Assembly (NCBI GenBank): GCA_020062545.1
Contig: JAGUWD010000028.1
Location: 1-64,000, forward strand
DNA from: Thermodesulfovibrionales bacterium
GTDB taxonomy: Bacteria > Nitrospirota > Thermodesulfovibrionia > Thermodesulfovibrionales > Dissulfurispiraceae
Direction: 5' to 3'
Length of the DNA: 64,000 nt
A program made the translations under genes and the position numbers. Below, in pieces: positions 50,818 to 58,969 of this stretch. Position 1 is the stretch's first letter; each line of letters opens with the position of its first letter. The notes beneath the pieces are model-generated. The model was given only the letters and a program-made list of their open reading frames with translations, was not told where the DNA came from and ran no database searches.

Positions 50818-51363
50818 ATGCTTAAAAGCTTATTCTCATCATCCATACGAGCCGATGTTCTGGCGCTGTTATTGAACAGCCCTGAAGAAAAATTCTACGT
50901 AAGAGAGATCGCAAGGCTCTTAAGAAAAAACCCTTCGGGAGTAAAAAGGGAACTCGACAAACTGGAAGAGATGGGACTCGTAATAAGCGAAAAGGTTGCA
51001 AACCTCAAATACTTTCATGCAGACAAGAATTCCCCCCTGTTTTCGGAATTAAAAGACCTCATAGCAAAATCACTCGGACTTCCCGGCGCCTTGAAGAGCC
51101 TTTTAAGGGCGAATGATATAAAGTCAGCATTTATCTACGGTCCGTATGCCGAAGGAGAAGAAACCCCAACCGTTAACCTGATAGTAATCGGCTCGTTCAC
51201 CCCTGCGCTCCTGGTTGGTTTACACGACATCGAAAAAAAATTCGGCAAAAGGATAAATTGCACCGTAATCGAAGAGGCAGAATATAAGCACAAAAAGCAG
51301 AAGGATGCCGCCTTAAAACGTATCCTTGCAGAAAAAAGGATTACTCTGCTGGGAAGAGTTTAA
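50818..51363 (+). CDS. Winged-helix protein fused to a degenerate nucleotidyltransferase domain
   Basis: A 181-residue protein. The N-terminal winged helix (about 8-65) has REIARLLRKNPSGVKRELDKLEEMGLV. The C-terminal domain (about 95-180) aligns by eye with MNT-type nucleotidyltransferases, but the signature is lost: GPYAEGE replaces GS-x3-GE, and VNLIVIG replaces the D-x-D strand. The domain therefore probably binds rather than transfers. Likely autoregulation through the promoter palindrome. Two lysine-rich microproteins follow before the terminator. Confidence 0.8.
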   Translation: MLKSLFSSSIRADVLALLLNSPEEKFYVREIARLLRKNPSGVKRELDKLEEMGLVISEKVANLKYFHADKNSPLFSELKDLIAKSLGLPGALKSLLRANDIKSAFIYGPYAEGEETPTVNLIVIGSFTPALLVGLHDIEKKFGKRINCTVIEEAEYKHKKQKDAALKRILAEKRITLLGRV

Positions 51364-51432
51364 CCTTTTAAAAAGTTCCCTTGGAGATATTTCTTTTAAG
51401 GTCTTCGAGGGACGGGAAAGGAGGTGAACTTA

Positions 51433-51498
51433 ATGGCAACAGCAAAGAAGGCAGCAGCAAAGAAGGCTCCGGCAAAAAAGGCAGCAAAGAAGAAATAA
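51433..51498 (+). CDS. Lysine/alanine-rich microprotein 1 (histone H1-tail-like)
   Basis: A 21-residue ORF, MATAKKAAAKKAPAKKAAKKK-like: alternating Ala and Lys-Lys with one Pro. A perfect AAAGGAGGTGA Shine-Dalgarno lies six bases before the ATG, so strong translation is likely. The composition matches the tails of histone H1-like proteins, suggesting nucleic-acid binding. It sits 69 bases after the HTH gene and 44 bases before its near-copy. Confidence 0.7.
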   Translation: MATAKKAAAKKAPAKKAAKKK

Positions 51499-51542
51499 CA
51501 ACGGTTTTAAAGGTATTTTAAGACCGAAAGGAGGTGAACTTA

Positions 51543-51623
51543 ATGGCAACAGCAAAGAAGGCAGCAGCAAAGAAGGCTCCGGCAAAAAAGACTGCAGCAA
51601 AGAAGACTGCAAAGAAGAAATAA
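51543..51623 (+). CDS. Lysine/alanine-rich microprotein 2
   Basis: A 26-residue near-duplicate of the previous gene, with the same first 16 residues and then TAAKKTAKKK. A 65-bp stretch from the Shine-Dalgarno to codon 16 is identical in both copies (51416-51480 and 51526-51590, offset 110 bp), so this is a recent tandem duplication. A strong terminator follows 29 bases after the stop. Confidence 0.7.
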   Translation: MATAKKAAAKKAPAKKTAAKKTAKKK

Positions 51624-51651
51624 CAACTGTTTGCAGAGGAAGTAAGAAATT

Positions 51652-51719
51652 AGGGAATACCCAAAAGACAATTTTGTATTCGAGGAAACTGACTTTTTGG
51701 GTATTCCCTCTTTTTTTTT
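51652..51719 (+). terminator. Strong intrinsic terminator
   Basis: A 15-bp perfect stem (AGGGAATACCCAAAA at 51652-51666 pairing with 51695-51709), with a 28-base loop and then nine T residues at 51711-51719. It closes the HTH-microprotein unit and separates it from convergent lpxC. Confidence 0.9.
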
Positions 51720-51721
51720 GG

Positions 51722-52621
51722 TTAGCTATAGTTTAAAACATGGTGAGGCAAATGGTCAACTTCCGATGAGATAAGGCTGTAGGAGTCAATAGACGTTATC
51801 AGCTTCTTCAAGAAATTTATGTTAGCTGTATGGCCTGCCTTTTCAAGCATGATATGCCCCTGTATCGGGAACCCAATTAATGATAAATCTCCAATAGAAT
51901 CAAGCACTTTGTGCCTTACAAACTCATCCTCGAACCTTAAACCTGTAGCATTCAAAATACCGTCATCGCCTACAATCACGGCATTGTCGAGGGAGCCGCC
52001 CTTTGCAAGGCCGTTTGCTCTTAATTTCTCCACATCGCTCAGAAATCCGAAGGTTCTGGCAGGGGCTATCTCCTGTACAAAGGTTTTTTCATCGATGTTT
52101 ACAGTAAGTTCCTGCTGTCCCAGCATATGGTGTCCGAAATTTATACAGTAAGATATACGCATGCCATCATACGGCAGGGCTACAATCCTTGAGTGGGCAT
52201 CCTCATAAACAACAGGTTTGGTAATCTTTATAAAGGGCATCTTTTTACCCTGCTTTGCTATGCCTGCCTCAAGTATAATTCCGACCAGCTTTGTAGAACT
52301 CCCATCCAGTATGGGGATTTCAGGGCCGTCAACCTCTATAATAAGGTTGTCGATTCCGAGACCGGCTGCAGCAGCAAGCAGGTGCTCCACTGTCTTTACC
52401 TTCACCACATCCAAACCATTGACAAAGCCGATTGTGGTGGCAAAGGCCGTGTCAACAACAGAGGTAATATTTGCCCGTATTATTGCACCCCTGTCTACAC
52501 GGTAAAAGACTATACCTGTATCCCTGGAGGCAGGTTTTAGCTTCACCATTGCATACTTACCTGTATGCAGGCCGATACCGTGGAAGGTGATCTCTTTTTT
52601 AATTGTTCTCTGTAACCTCAT
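51722..52621 (-). CDS. lpxC: UDP-3-O-acyl-N-acetylglucosamine deacetylase
   Basis: A 299-residue zinc enzyme committing UDP-GlcNAc to lipid A. Zinc ligands are in TVEHLLAAAAGLGID and RHKVLDSIGDL (H, D). I start at the ATG at 52621, giving MRLQRTIKKEITFHGIGLH as in the family; an 18-residue upstream extension is not conserved. Presence of lpxC supports a lipopolysaccharide-bearing outer membrane. Confidence 0.95.
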   Translation of the reverse strand: MRLQRTIKKEITFHGIGLHTGKYAMVKLKPASRDTGIVFYRVDRGAIIRANITSVVDTAFATTIGFVNGLDVVKVKTVEHLLAAAAGLGIDNLIIEVDGPEIPILDGSSTKLVGIILEAGIAKQGKKMPFIKITKPVVYEDAHSRIVALPYDGMRISYCINFGHHMLGQQELTVNIDEKTFVQEIAPARTFGFLSDVEKLRANGLAKGGSLDNAVIVGDDGILNATGLRFEDEFVRHKVLDSIGDLSLIGFPIQGHIMLEKAGHTANINFLKKLITSIDSYSLISSEVDHLPHHVLNYS

Positions 52622-52734
52622 CGAGTTTTGAATATAAGCAAATAATGTGCCACCATAAAAACAGATATAAAACAAGTGGATATAAAATCAGGAGTGTTGA
52701 TTAATTTCGCTCGTGTGTAATATTTACCACACCT

Positions 52735-54120
52735 CTAACCGACTTCTCCGCCCACTACCATCTCGGGGATTCTAAGAGTAGGCATGGCATCAGATACAGG
52801 CACCCCCTGTCCATCCTTCCCGCATGTGCCTACAGAAAATCCAAGGTCTGATGCCACCATATCTATGGACTTTAAGACCTCTGGGCCGTTGCCAATAAGG
52901 GTTGCGCCTCTCACAGGCTCGCCAATCATACCGTTTTCTATGACATACCCCTCCTGAACCTCGAATACAAAATCACCTGTCACTGTATTTACCTGCCCTC
53001 CTCCCATCTTTTTGACTATCAGCCCTTTGTCTACTGACCTGATAACTTCATCCTGAGAAAGGCTGCCCGGGGCTATAAAGGTATTGGTCATTCTCGGCAC
53101 AGGCTTATGCTCGTAGGACTCACGCCTGCCGTTTCCTGTCGATGAAGTCCTGTCCACCATGGCAGTGTACCTGTCGTACATATAACCCTGCAGGATTCCG
53201 TCTTTCACCAGGACATTTCTTTTAGATGAAGTTCCTTCATCATCAAAGGAGAATGACCCTCTCTTGTTGGGAAGGGTTGCATCATCTATAACAGTAATGG
53301 CCGTAGAAGCTACCTGTTGTCCAATCTTTTTTGAATAAACAGACAGCCCCTGCTGTGCGAGGTCTGCCTCAAGCCCGTGACCTATTGCCTCATGGATCAT
53401 TGTACCGCCAGCCTCTGACGAGATAACAACAGGCATCCTTCCGCCCTGCGCCCTTTTTGCCTTGAGCATCATCACGGCCCTCTGTGCAGCCTTTAAAGCG
53501 ACCCTATCCATAGGGTTTTCATCAAAGAGTTCATAACCTATCAACCCGCTGACAGGTTCATATCCTGTTTGGATCACCTCTCCATCTATAGCGATTACCT
53601 GAACTACTCCCAATGTGTAAACCCTCTCATCCTCTGACACAAGGCCCTCTGATGTATAAATCTTAACCCTCTGGCAAGAGTCCCTGTACATTACATTGAC
53701 CTGTTTGATCCTCTGGTCGAACTTCCTTGCGGCATCGTTTCCAAGTTTAACAAGGGCAATTTTTTCGGACATAGGGATCGTTCCCGGGTATTTTTTTATG
53801 AGAAAGGTGACTTCTGGAGATTTTCTCTTCATGTCAATAATGATATCCCTTTCAGCACCTGCTGCTGCCTTGCTAACCGTGTCGGCGAGATCCATGAGTA
53901 CATTTTCAGAAAAGTCATTACTGTATGCATAGGCAGTCTTGCCGCTGTATATAAGCCTGATGCCAACACCTGCGGTGGCGCCTGCAATAACCTTCTCTAT
54001 CTTGTCATCCTCAAGCTGAACAGCCGTAGATTTCCTGTGCTCGATGAATATATCCGCATACTCACCGCCATTGGAAAGGACCCTTTTTATGAGTTTCTGC
54101 AGAATCGCATCATCTATCAT
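52735..54120 (-). CDS. tldD: Metalloprotease TldD
   Basis: A 461-residue member of the TldD/PmbA family with the zinc motif HEAIGH (in GGTMIHEAIGHGLEADLAQ). TldD pairs with TldE (PmbA) to degrade or process peptides and unfolded proteins. No tldE is in the window. The ATG at 54120 has a GGAGG upstream; one codon earlier is a TTG that I do not use. Confidence 0.94.
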   Translation of the reverse strand: MIDDAILQKLIKRVLSNGGEYADIFIEHRKSTAVQLEDDKIEKVIAGATAGVGIRLIYSGKTAYAYSNDFSENVLMDLADTVSKAAAGAERDIIIDMKRKSPEVTFLIKKYPGTIPMSEKIALVKLGNDAARKFDQRIKQVNVMYRDSCQRVKIYTSEGLVSEDERVYTLGVVQVIAIDGEVIQTGYEPVSGLIGYELFDENPMDRVALKAAQRAVMMLKAKRAQGGRMPVVISSEAGGTMIHEAIGHGLEADLAQQGLSVYSKKIGQQVASTAITVIDDATLPNKRGSFSFDDEGTSSKRNVLVKDGILQGYMYDRYTAMVDRTSSTGNGRRESYEHKPVPRMTNTFIAPGSLSQDEVIRSVDKGLIVKKMGGGQVNTVTGDFVFEVQEGYVIENGMIGEPVRGATLIGNGPEVLKSIDMVASDLGFSVGTCGKDGQGVPVSDAMPTLRIPEMVVGGEVG

Positions 54121-54246
54121 CAAAATCCTCCATAAAATTCAATACAGGTATTTTAACATAAAGGGCTTTACAGCAGAGGAAACATGGAGGTCTTGCTTTT
54201 AAAAATTACCGCTCAAGCCGTATGGAGTGATTTGTTAATGATTTAT

Positions 54247-54627
54247 TCACTTTCGTTCATTTGTTTTCGGTGTAAAATCAGCATCAACGCTTCTGCCGAT
54301 ATATTTGCTTATAGTTTTTGAAATAGAAGCAAGCATGACAGTACTAAAACCAGCTATTGCTGAAATAAAGGATAATTTTGTCTCTGACAGTGTGCCTTGC
54401 TCAAAATTATCTATAAACCAGAGAGCAATAATAAAGCCAGAAATAGCACCAAACACAACTCGCAAAATTAAAAAGTAGAGGCGTTGTTTCTTCATTTCTT
54501 CGGATTGCGAAGGCGATTTTGTTGGTAGAGTTTTGAAACCGCCATAAGCCATATGAAGATACGAAGCAATTCCGCCTAAGGCACCGCTCAACAGTGAAAG
54601 TACTACGACCTCTTGAACTCTGTTCAT
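54247..54627 (-). CDS. Hypothetical membrane protein
   Basis: A 126-residue protein from the ATG at 54627 (AAAGGA upstream). Three likely membrane helices lie at about 5-25, 50-72 and 80-105; the tail is charged (DADFTPKTNERK). Not recognised. It stands alone between tldD and a TA pair on the same strand and may belong to an accessory segment with that pair. Confidence 0.6.
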   Translation of the reverse strand: MNRVQEVVVLSLLSGALGGIASYLHMAYGGFKTLPTKSPSQSEEMKKQRLYFLILRVVFGAISGFIIALWFIDNFEQGTLSETKLSFISAIAGFSTVMLASISKTISKYIGRSVDADFTPKTNERK

Positions 54628-54732
54628 CAATAGATATCCTTTTCGATAATATTTACATATGACTTCCTGCTTTCCCCTGAAACATATTTTAAAATATAGC
54701 ACAAATGGGAAAAAGATACCGCTTAGGCTTCA

Positions 54733-55011
54733 TTACCTTCTTACAGATCGATAATCTTTCCCCCTGTGCTCAATATCATAAATCTTTATATGTTTCTCAT
54801 CATTATAAACCCAATATATTATGCGATAATCCCCTACCCTTATCCTGCATAAACCTCTCAGGTCATCTGGCATAGATTTGAGCGGATGGTGAATTACCTT
54901 ATCGGCATTTTCTGCAAGCCAATCAATCTTTTCAGCAATTCTTCTCTGTATAGTTTTATCCAGATTTTTAAAAGATTCTTCAGCATCGGGCAGGAATGTT
55001 ACTTTATACAT
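54733..55011 (-). CDS. RelE/ParE-family toxin
   Basis: A 92-residue protein. It has FLPDAEESFKNLDKTIQRRIAEKIDWL, then LKSMPDDLRGLCRIRVGDYRIIYWV and a terminal IEHRGKDYR, the classic RelE pattern including the final HR..Y residues. It overlaps the antitoxin gene by 13 bases. Probably a ribosome-dependent mRNA endonuclease. Confidence 0.92.
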   Translation of the reverse strand: MYKVTFLPDAEESFKNLDKTIQRRIAEKIDWLAENADKVIHHPLKSMPDDLRGLCRIRVGDYRIIYWVYNDEKHIKIYDIEHRGKDYRSVRR

Positions 55012-55202
55012 AGTTCTTTTTTAATCGCCTCCCAACCTTTACCCTTACCTTCAATATCATCTTTTCTTGCCTTTCTCATCTTCTTTAGAAACTCAGGATT
55101 TTGGGATAAAAGCCAATCTTCAAGATCCTCCTTGGTATCAGCGGTTTCAAAAACGCTGACTGGGAAGGCAATAACCTCTGATTTTCTTTTTGTTGTTAAC
55201 AT
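54999..55202 (-). CDS. Antitoxin of the RelE/ParE pair
   Basis: A 67-residue protein from the ATG at 55202, with GAGGTGG just before it. The first 25 residues (TKRKSEVIAFPVSVFETADT) may form a short binding strand. The rest is helical and charged (LLSQNPEFLKKMRKARKDD), as in antitoxins that cover a RelE toxin. Assignment rests mainly on overlap with the toxin gene. Confidence 0.8.
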   Translation of the reverse strand: MLTTKRKSEVIAFPVSVFETADTKEDLEDWLLSQNPEFLKKMRKARKDDIEGKGKGWEAIKKELCIK

Positions 55203-55250
55203 TTGCCACCTCACAACTAATTATTAGGGTTACTTCATATTTCTATAAAA

Positions 55251-55256
55251 ATTATA
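55251..55256 (-). promoter_or_regulatory. Extended -10 element of the TA operon
   Basis: On the minus strand TATGCTATAAT contains the extended -10 TG-N-TATAAT about 50 bases before the antitoxin ATG. No good -35 is seen, as is usual with extended -10 promoters. The palindromic quality of the surrounding A/T sequence could serve antitoxin binding. Confidence 0.5.
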
Positions 55257-55318
55257 GCATAAAGTTTAATCGCCATTTTCCCTTGCACTAAAAATCCTCG
55301 ATGCCATAAAATATCCTC

Positions 55319-56116
55319 ATGAGAATCGGCTTGATAGGCGGAAGCGGGCTTTATGAGATTGAAGGGCTGGAGATAACAAAAGAGGTCTTCATATCCACAC
55401 CATACGGCGACCCATCTTCTGTTTACAAAATAGGAACAATCAGTGCCAAAGAAGATGAAAAACAAATAGTCTTCCTTCCAAGGCACGGGATACCACATTC
55501 AATACCGCCCCACAGAGTAAATTACAGGGCAAACATATGGGGATTTAAGTCGCTTGGCGTTGACAGAATCATCGCTGTAAATGCTGTGGGCGGAATAAAC
55601 AAAGACCTCTCTGCCGGCGACATTGTCCTCCTCGACCAGATAATAGACATGACATATGGAGCGAGAGAATCCACATTTTACGACAAAGACAGGGTAATTC
55701 ATATTGACTTCACTAACCCATACTGCCCTGAAATGAGGGATCTTATTATTAAAGCCTCTCAGAATATCGGGCTTCCGATAAAAACAGTGGGAACATATAT
55801 CTGCGTCAATGGCCCAAGGCTCGAAACAGCAAAGGAGATACAATTCTTCTCCATGATAGGCGCCGATGTCGTTGGCATGACTGCAATGCCAGAGGCATCC
55901 CTTGCACGGGAGCTTGAGATATGTATTTCTGGCATATCAGTTGTAACAAACTATGCTGCAGGAACCTCTGAAAAGAAACTCACAACCACAGAGGTTGTCG
56001 AGACAATGAAAAACTCCACAGACCGCATAAAATCTTTAATCAAAGAAATCATCATGCATGTTCCAATTGCCCGTGCATGTCAATGCAAAGATGCATTAAA
56101 GGATGCAGAATTGTAG
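55319..56116 (+). CDS. mtnP: S-methyl-5'-thioadenosine phosphorylase
   Basis: A 265-residue PNP/MTAP family 2 enzyme. Phosphate and base pocket blocks are GGSGLY, FLPRHG (with HSIPPHRVNYRANIWG) and GMTAMPEASLARE. It cleaves 5'-methylthioadenosine to adenine and methylthioribose-1-phosphate in methionine salvage. No further salvage gene is adjacent. Confidence 0.93.
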   Translation: MRIGLIGGSGLYEIEGLEITKEVFISTPYGDPSSVYKIGTISAKEDEKQIVFLPRHGIPHSIPPHRVNYRANIWGFKSLGVDRIIAVNAVGGINKDLSAGDIVLLDQIIDMTYGARESTFYDKDRVIHIDFTNPYCPEMRDLIIKASQNIGLPIKTVGTYICVNGPRLETAKEIQFFSMIGADVVGMTAMPEASLARELEICISGISVVTNYAAGTSEKKLTTTEVVETMKNSTDRIKSLIKEIIMHVPIARACQCKDALKDAEL

Positions 56117-56194
56117 CCTTACCTTTTAACTCCTTGACAGTATTGCTTTAATCCTATTATCATAAAACGTTCTAAAAATTGCTGGAGGTTCCAT

Positions 56195-56944
56195 ATGGCA
56201 GGCCATTCCAAATGGGCTCAGATAAAGCATAAAAAGGCCCATACCGATGCAAAGAGGGGCAAGGTATTCACAAAGATTGTCAAAGAGATCTCTGTTGCAG
56301 CAAGGCTCGGAGGCGGAGACCCGGAAGGAAATCCAAGGTTGAGAAGCGCCATAGAAAAGGCCAAGGAAGTAAACATGCCCTCTGAAAACATAAAAAGGGC
56401 AATAATGAAAGGCACCGGAGAACTTCCCGGAACAACATACGAAGAGGTTATCTACGAAGGATATGGTCCTGGAGGAGTGGCAATCCTCATAGAGACTCTT
56501 ACAGACAACAAAAACAGGACTGTTTCAGAAATAAGACATATATTATCAAAAAATGGCGGGAACATGGGAGAGGCTGGATGCGTCTCATGGATATTTGAAA
56601 AGAAAGGCTACATTCTCGTAGAAAAAACAAAAGTGGATGAAGACACATTAATGTCCATTGTCCTCGATGCAGGCGCAGAAGATATGAAAAACGACCCCAA
56701 AGAAGACAATTATGAAATCATAACGTCTCCGGAGAACCTCAATGCAGTAAAAGAGGCAATAGAAAAACAGAACATACCTGTCTCATTGTCAGAAATAACC
56801 ATGCTACCCAAGAGCTATGTGCCAATAGATGGCAGCGCAGCCGATCAGATGGTAAGATTGATAGATGCCCTCGAAGACAATGACGATGTCCAGAACGTAT
56901 ATGCCAACTTTGATATACCCGAAGAAGCAATGGCATTAAAGTAA
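56195..56944 (+). CDS. yebC: YebC/PmpR-family protein (TACO1-like)
   Basis: A 249-residue protein with the invariant N-terminus [23 protein letters not shown] and block [21 protein letters not shown]. Members act as translation factors relieving stalls at proline-rich stretches or as transcription regulators. It starts the yebC-DUF502-glmU-glmS transcription unit with GGAGG before the ATG. Confidence 0.95.
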   Translation: MAGHSKWAQIKHKKAHTDAKRGKVFTKIVKEISVAARLGGGDPEGNPRLRSAIEKAKEVNMPSENIKRAIMKGTGELPGTTYEEVIYEGYGPGGVAILIETLTDNKNRTVSEIRHILSKNGGNMGEAGCVSWIFEKKGYILVEKTKVDEDTLMSIVLDAGAEDMKNDPKEDNYEIITSPENLNAVKEAIEKQNIPVSLSEITMLPKSYVPIDGSAADQMVRLIDALEDNDDVQNVYANFDIPEEAMALK

Positions 56945-57553
56945 ATGGTCGAATCTATACATATTACCTTCAAGAGAAAATTTCTGGCAGGACTGATAGT
57001 CACTATCCCGGCAGTCATAACAATCTTTGTCCTGGTCGGTATATTCAGGTTTGTTGATGGCATATTGGGCCCGTTCTTCGATTTCTTCCTCGGCGAACAC
57101 ATAGCTGGATTGGGCTTTATCTCAGCCATTGTCATTGTATTTCTGATCGGAATAGTTTCGACGAATGTGTTCGGCAAAAAAATCCTTAACATTGTAGAAA
57201 GAATTTTTCTAAATATCCCTGTTTTCAAAAGTATTTACACAGCCATAAAACAGCTTGTCGATGCTTTTTCTCCTGAAAATAAAAGCTCTTTTAAGAAATT
57301 CGTTATAGCCGAATATCCAAGACCCGGCGCCTATGCCTTCGGCTTTCTTACAAAGGAATGCGTAGTCGAATCCAATGAGAAAGAAACCCCCTTGAAGGCT
57401 GTATATATACCCACAAATAACCTTTATCTCGGAGAGATCGTGCTCCTCGATGACAGGAGCATAACTTATACAGACATATCAATAGAGGATGGTATTAAAA
57501 TTATTCTCTCTGGAGGAATAGCCGCTCCCTCTAAGATATCGGAAACAAAGTGA
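56945..57553 (+). CDS. DUF502-family membrane protein
   Basis: A 202-residue protein. Two N-terminal membrane helices (about 15-37 and 52-75) precede a soluble domain with IVERIFLNIPVFKSIYTAIKQLV and VYIPTNNLYLGEIVLLD. These are DUF502 signatures. Function is unknown. It starts immediately after the yebC stop and its stop overlaps the glmU GTG. Confidence 0.9.
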   Translation: MVESIHITFKRKFLAGLIVTIPAVITIFVLVGIFRFVDGILGPFFDFFLGEHIAGLGFISAIVIVFLIGIVSTNVFGKKILNIVERIFLNIPVFKSIYTAIKQLVDAFSPENKSSFKKFVIAEYPRPGAYAFGFLTKECVVESNEKETPLKAVYIPTNNLYLGEIVLLDDRSITYTDISIEDGIKIILSGGIAAPSKISETK

Positions 57554-58968
57554 ATGCATCATCAATGAAATCATCGTATTCTTTGGCGACAATCATCCTT
57601 GCTGCAGGTCTCGGCACAAGAATGAAGTCTTCGATCCCGAAGGTACTGCACATGATACATGGCAAACCGATAATTCACTATGTTGTCGACTCGATAAAGC
57701 AACTGAAGTCAGAGAACAACATAGTGGTCATAGGTCCCAAAGGCGATGAGATAAAAAATGCCATTGCTAACTACCATGAAGGACATCCGGTTACATTTGC
57801 GGTTCAAAAAGAACCTAAAGGCACAGGTGATGCCATGAAAACGGCTGTCCAGAAACTCAAGGGATTTAGCGGCACTGTACTGGTATTAAGCGGTGATACT
57901 CCCCTTATAAGTACATCTACCCTGCAAAAATTCCTGAAACTCCACAAGCAGAACAAAGAGGACATATCCATAATCTCGTTCATTGCAGAAGGCACACATT
58001 CTTACGGGAGGATCATAAGAGAAGGTGATCGAGTAAGGGCGATAATAGAGGACAGAGACGCCAACGAAGTACAGAAAAAGATAAAGGAAGTAAACAGCGG
58101 TATATATGCAATAAAATCCCATGCATTAAAACTTTTAAAAGAAATAACAATAAATAAGGCAAAAGGAGAGTATTATCTCACCGATATCGTAGATATTGCT
58201 GTAAAAAAGGGCTATAAAGTCGGCGCGCATATCCTCGGCAGCGAAACAGAGTTGACAGGCATAAACACACGTGAAGACCTCCATAATGCATGCCATTACC
58301 TCAAAGACAGGATTTTATCCGAATGGATGGAAAATGGTGTTTCGTTCATAGATACGTCATCAGTCTTCATACATCCTGATGCAAAAATAGGCATGGATAC
58401 CGTTATATATCCGAATGTTCATATCGAAGGCAAAACTATTATCGGCAAAGGATGTACAATCTATCCAAATGTAAGAATAGCAGACAGCACAGTCGGAAAT
58501 TATGTGACTATAAAGGATTCAACAGTAATCGAATCATCGACTATAAATAAAAATGCAACCGTAGGCCCATTCGCACATCTTAGGCCTGGCTCAATAATCG
58601 GCCCATCATCAAAGATCGGCAACTTTGTAGAGATAAAAAAATCCGTAATCGGCGAAGGAACAAAGGCATCGCACCTCAGTTATCTTGGAGATGCAGAGAT
58701 AGGCAAAAATGTAAATATTGGAGCTGGTACAATAACCTGCAACTACGATGGAAAAGAAAAACACAAAACCATAATAGAGGATGATGTATTTGTGGGAAGC
58801 GATACGCAGCTCATTGCGCCGGTGAGAGTTGGCAAGGGTGCATACATTGGTGCAGGTTCAACTATCACAAGGAATGTGCCGCCCCTTTCCCTTGCAGTGA
58901 GCAGGGCAGACCAAAAACATATAGAGAAATGGGCGTTTAAAAAACAGTCGAAAGGAAAGAGAAAGTAA
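57550..58968 (+). CDS. glmU: Bifunctional GlmU (uridyltransferase/acetyltransferase)
   Basis: A 472-residue enzyme making UDP-N-acetylglucosamine. The N-terminal pyrophosphorylase domain has ILAAGLGTRMKSSIPKVLH and QKEPKGTGDA. The C-terminal left-handed beta-helix has hexapeptide repeats and the acetyl-CoA block GAGTITCNYDGKEKHKT. The start is a GTG overlapping the previous TGA, or an ATG five codons on. It supplies lpxC and peptidoglycan synthesis. Confidence 0.95.
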   Translation: MNASSMKSSYSLATIILAAGLGTRMKSSIPKVLHMIHGKPIIHYVVDSIKQLKSENNIVVIGPKGDEIKNAIANYHEGHPVTFAVQKEPKGTGDAMKTAVQKLKGFSGTVLVLSGDTPLISTSTLQKFLKLHKQNKEDISIISFIAEGTHSYGRIIREGDRVRAIIEDRDANEVQKKIKEVNSGIYAIKSHALKLLKEITINKAKGEYYLTDIVDIAVKKGYKVGAHILGSETELTGINTREDLHNACHYLKDRILSEWMENGVSFIDTSSVFIHPDAKIGMDTVIYPNVHIEGKTIIGKGCTIYPNVRIADSTVGNYVTIKDSTVIESSTINKNATVGPFAHLRPGSIIGPSSKIGNFVEIKKSVIGEGTKASHLSYLGDAEIGKNVNIGAGTITCNYDGKEKHKTIIEDDVFVGSDTQLIAPVRVGKGAYIGAGSTITRNVPPLSLAVSRADQKHIEKWAFKKQSKGKRK

Positions 58969-58969
58969 C

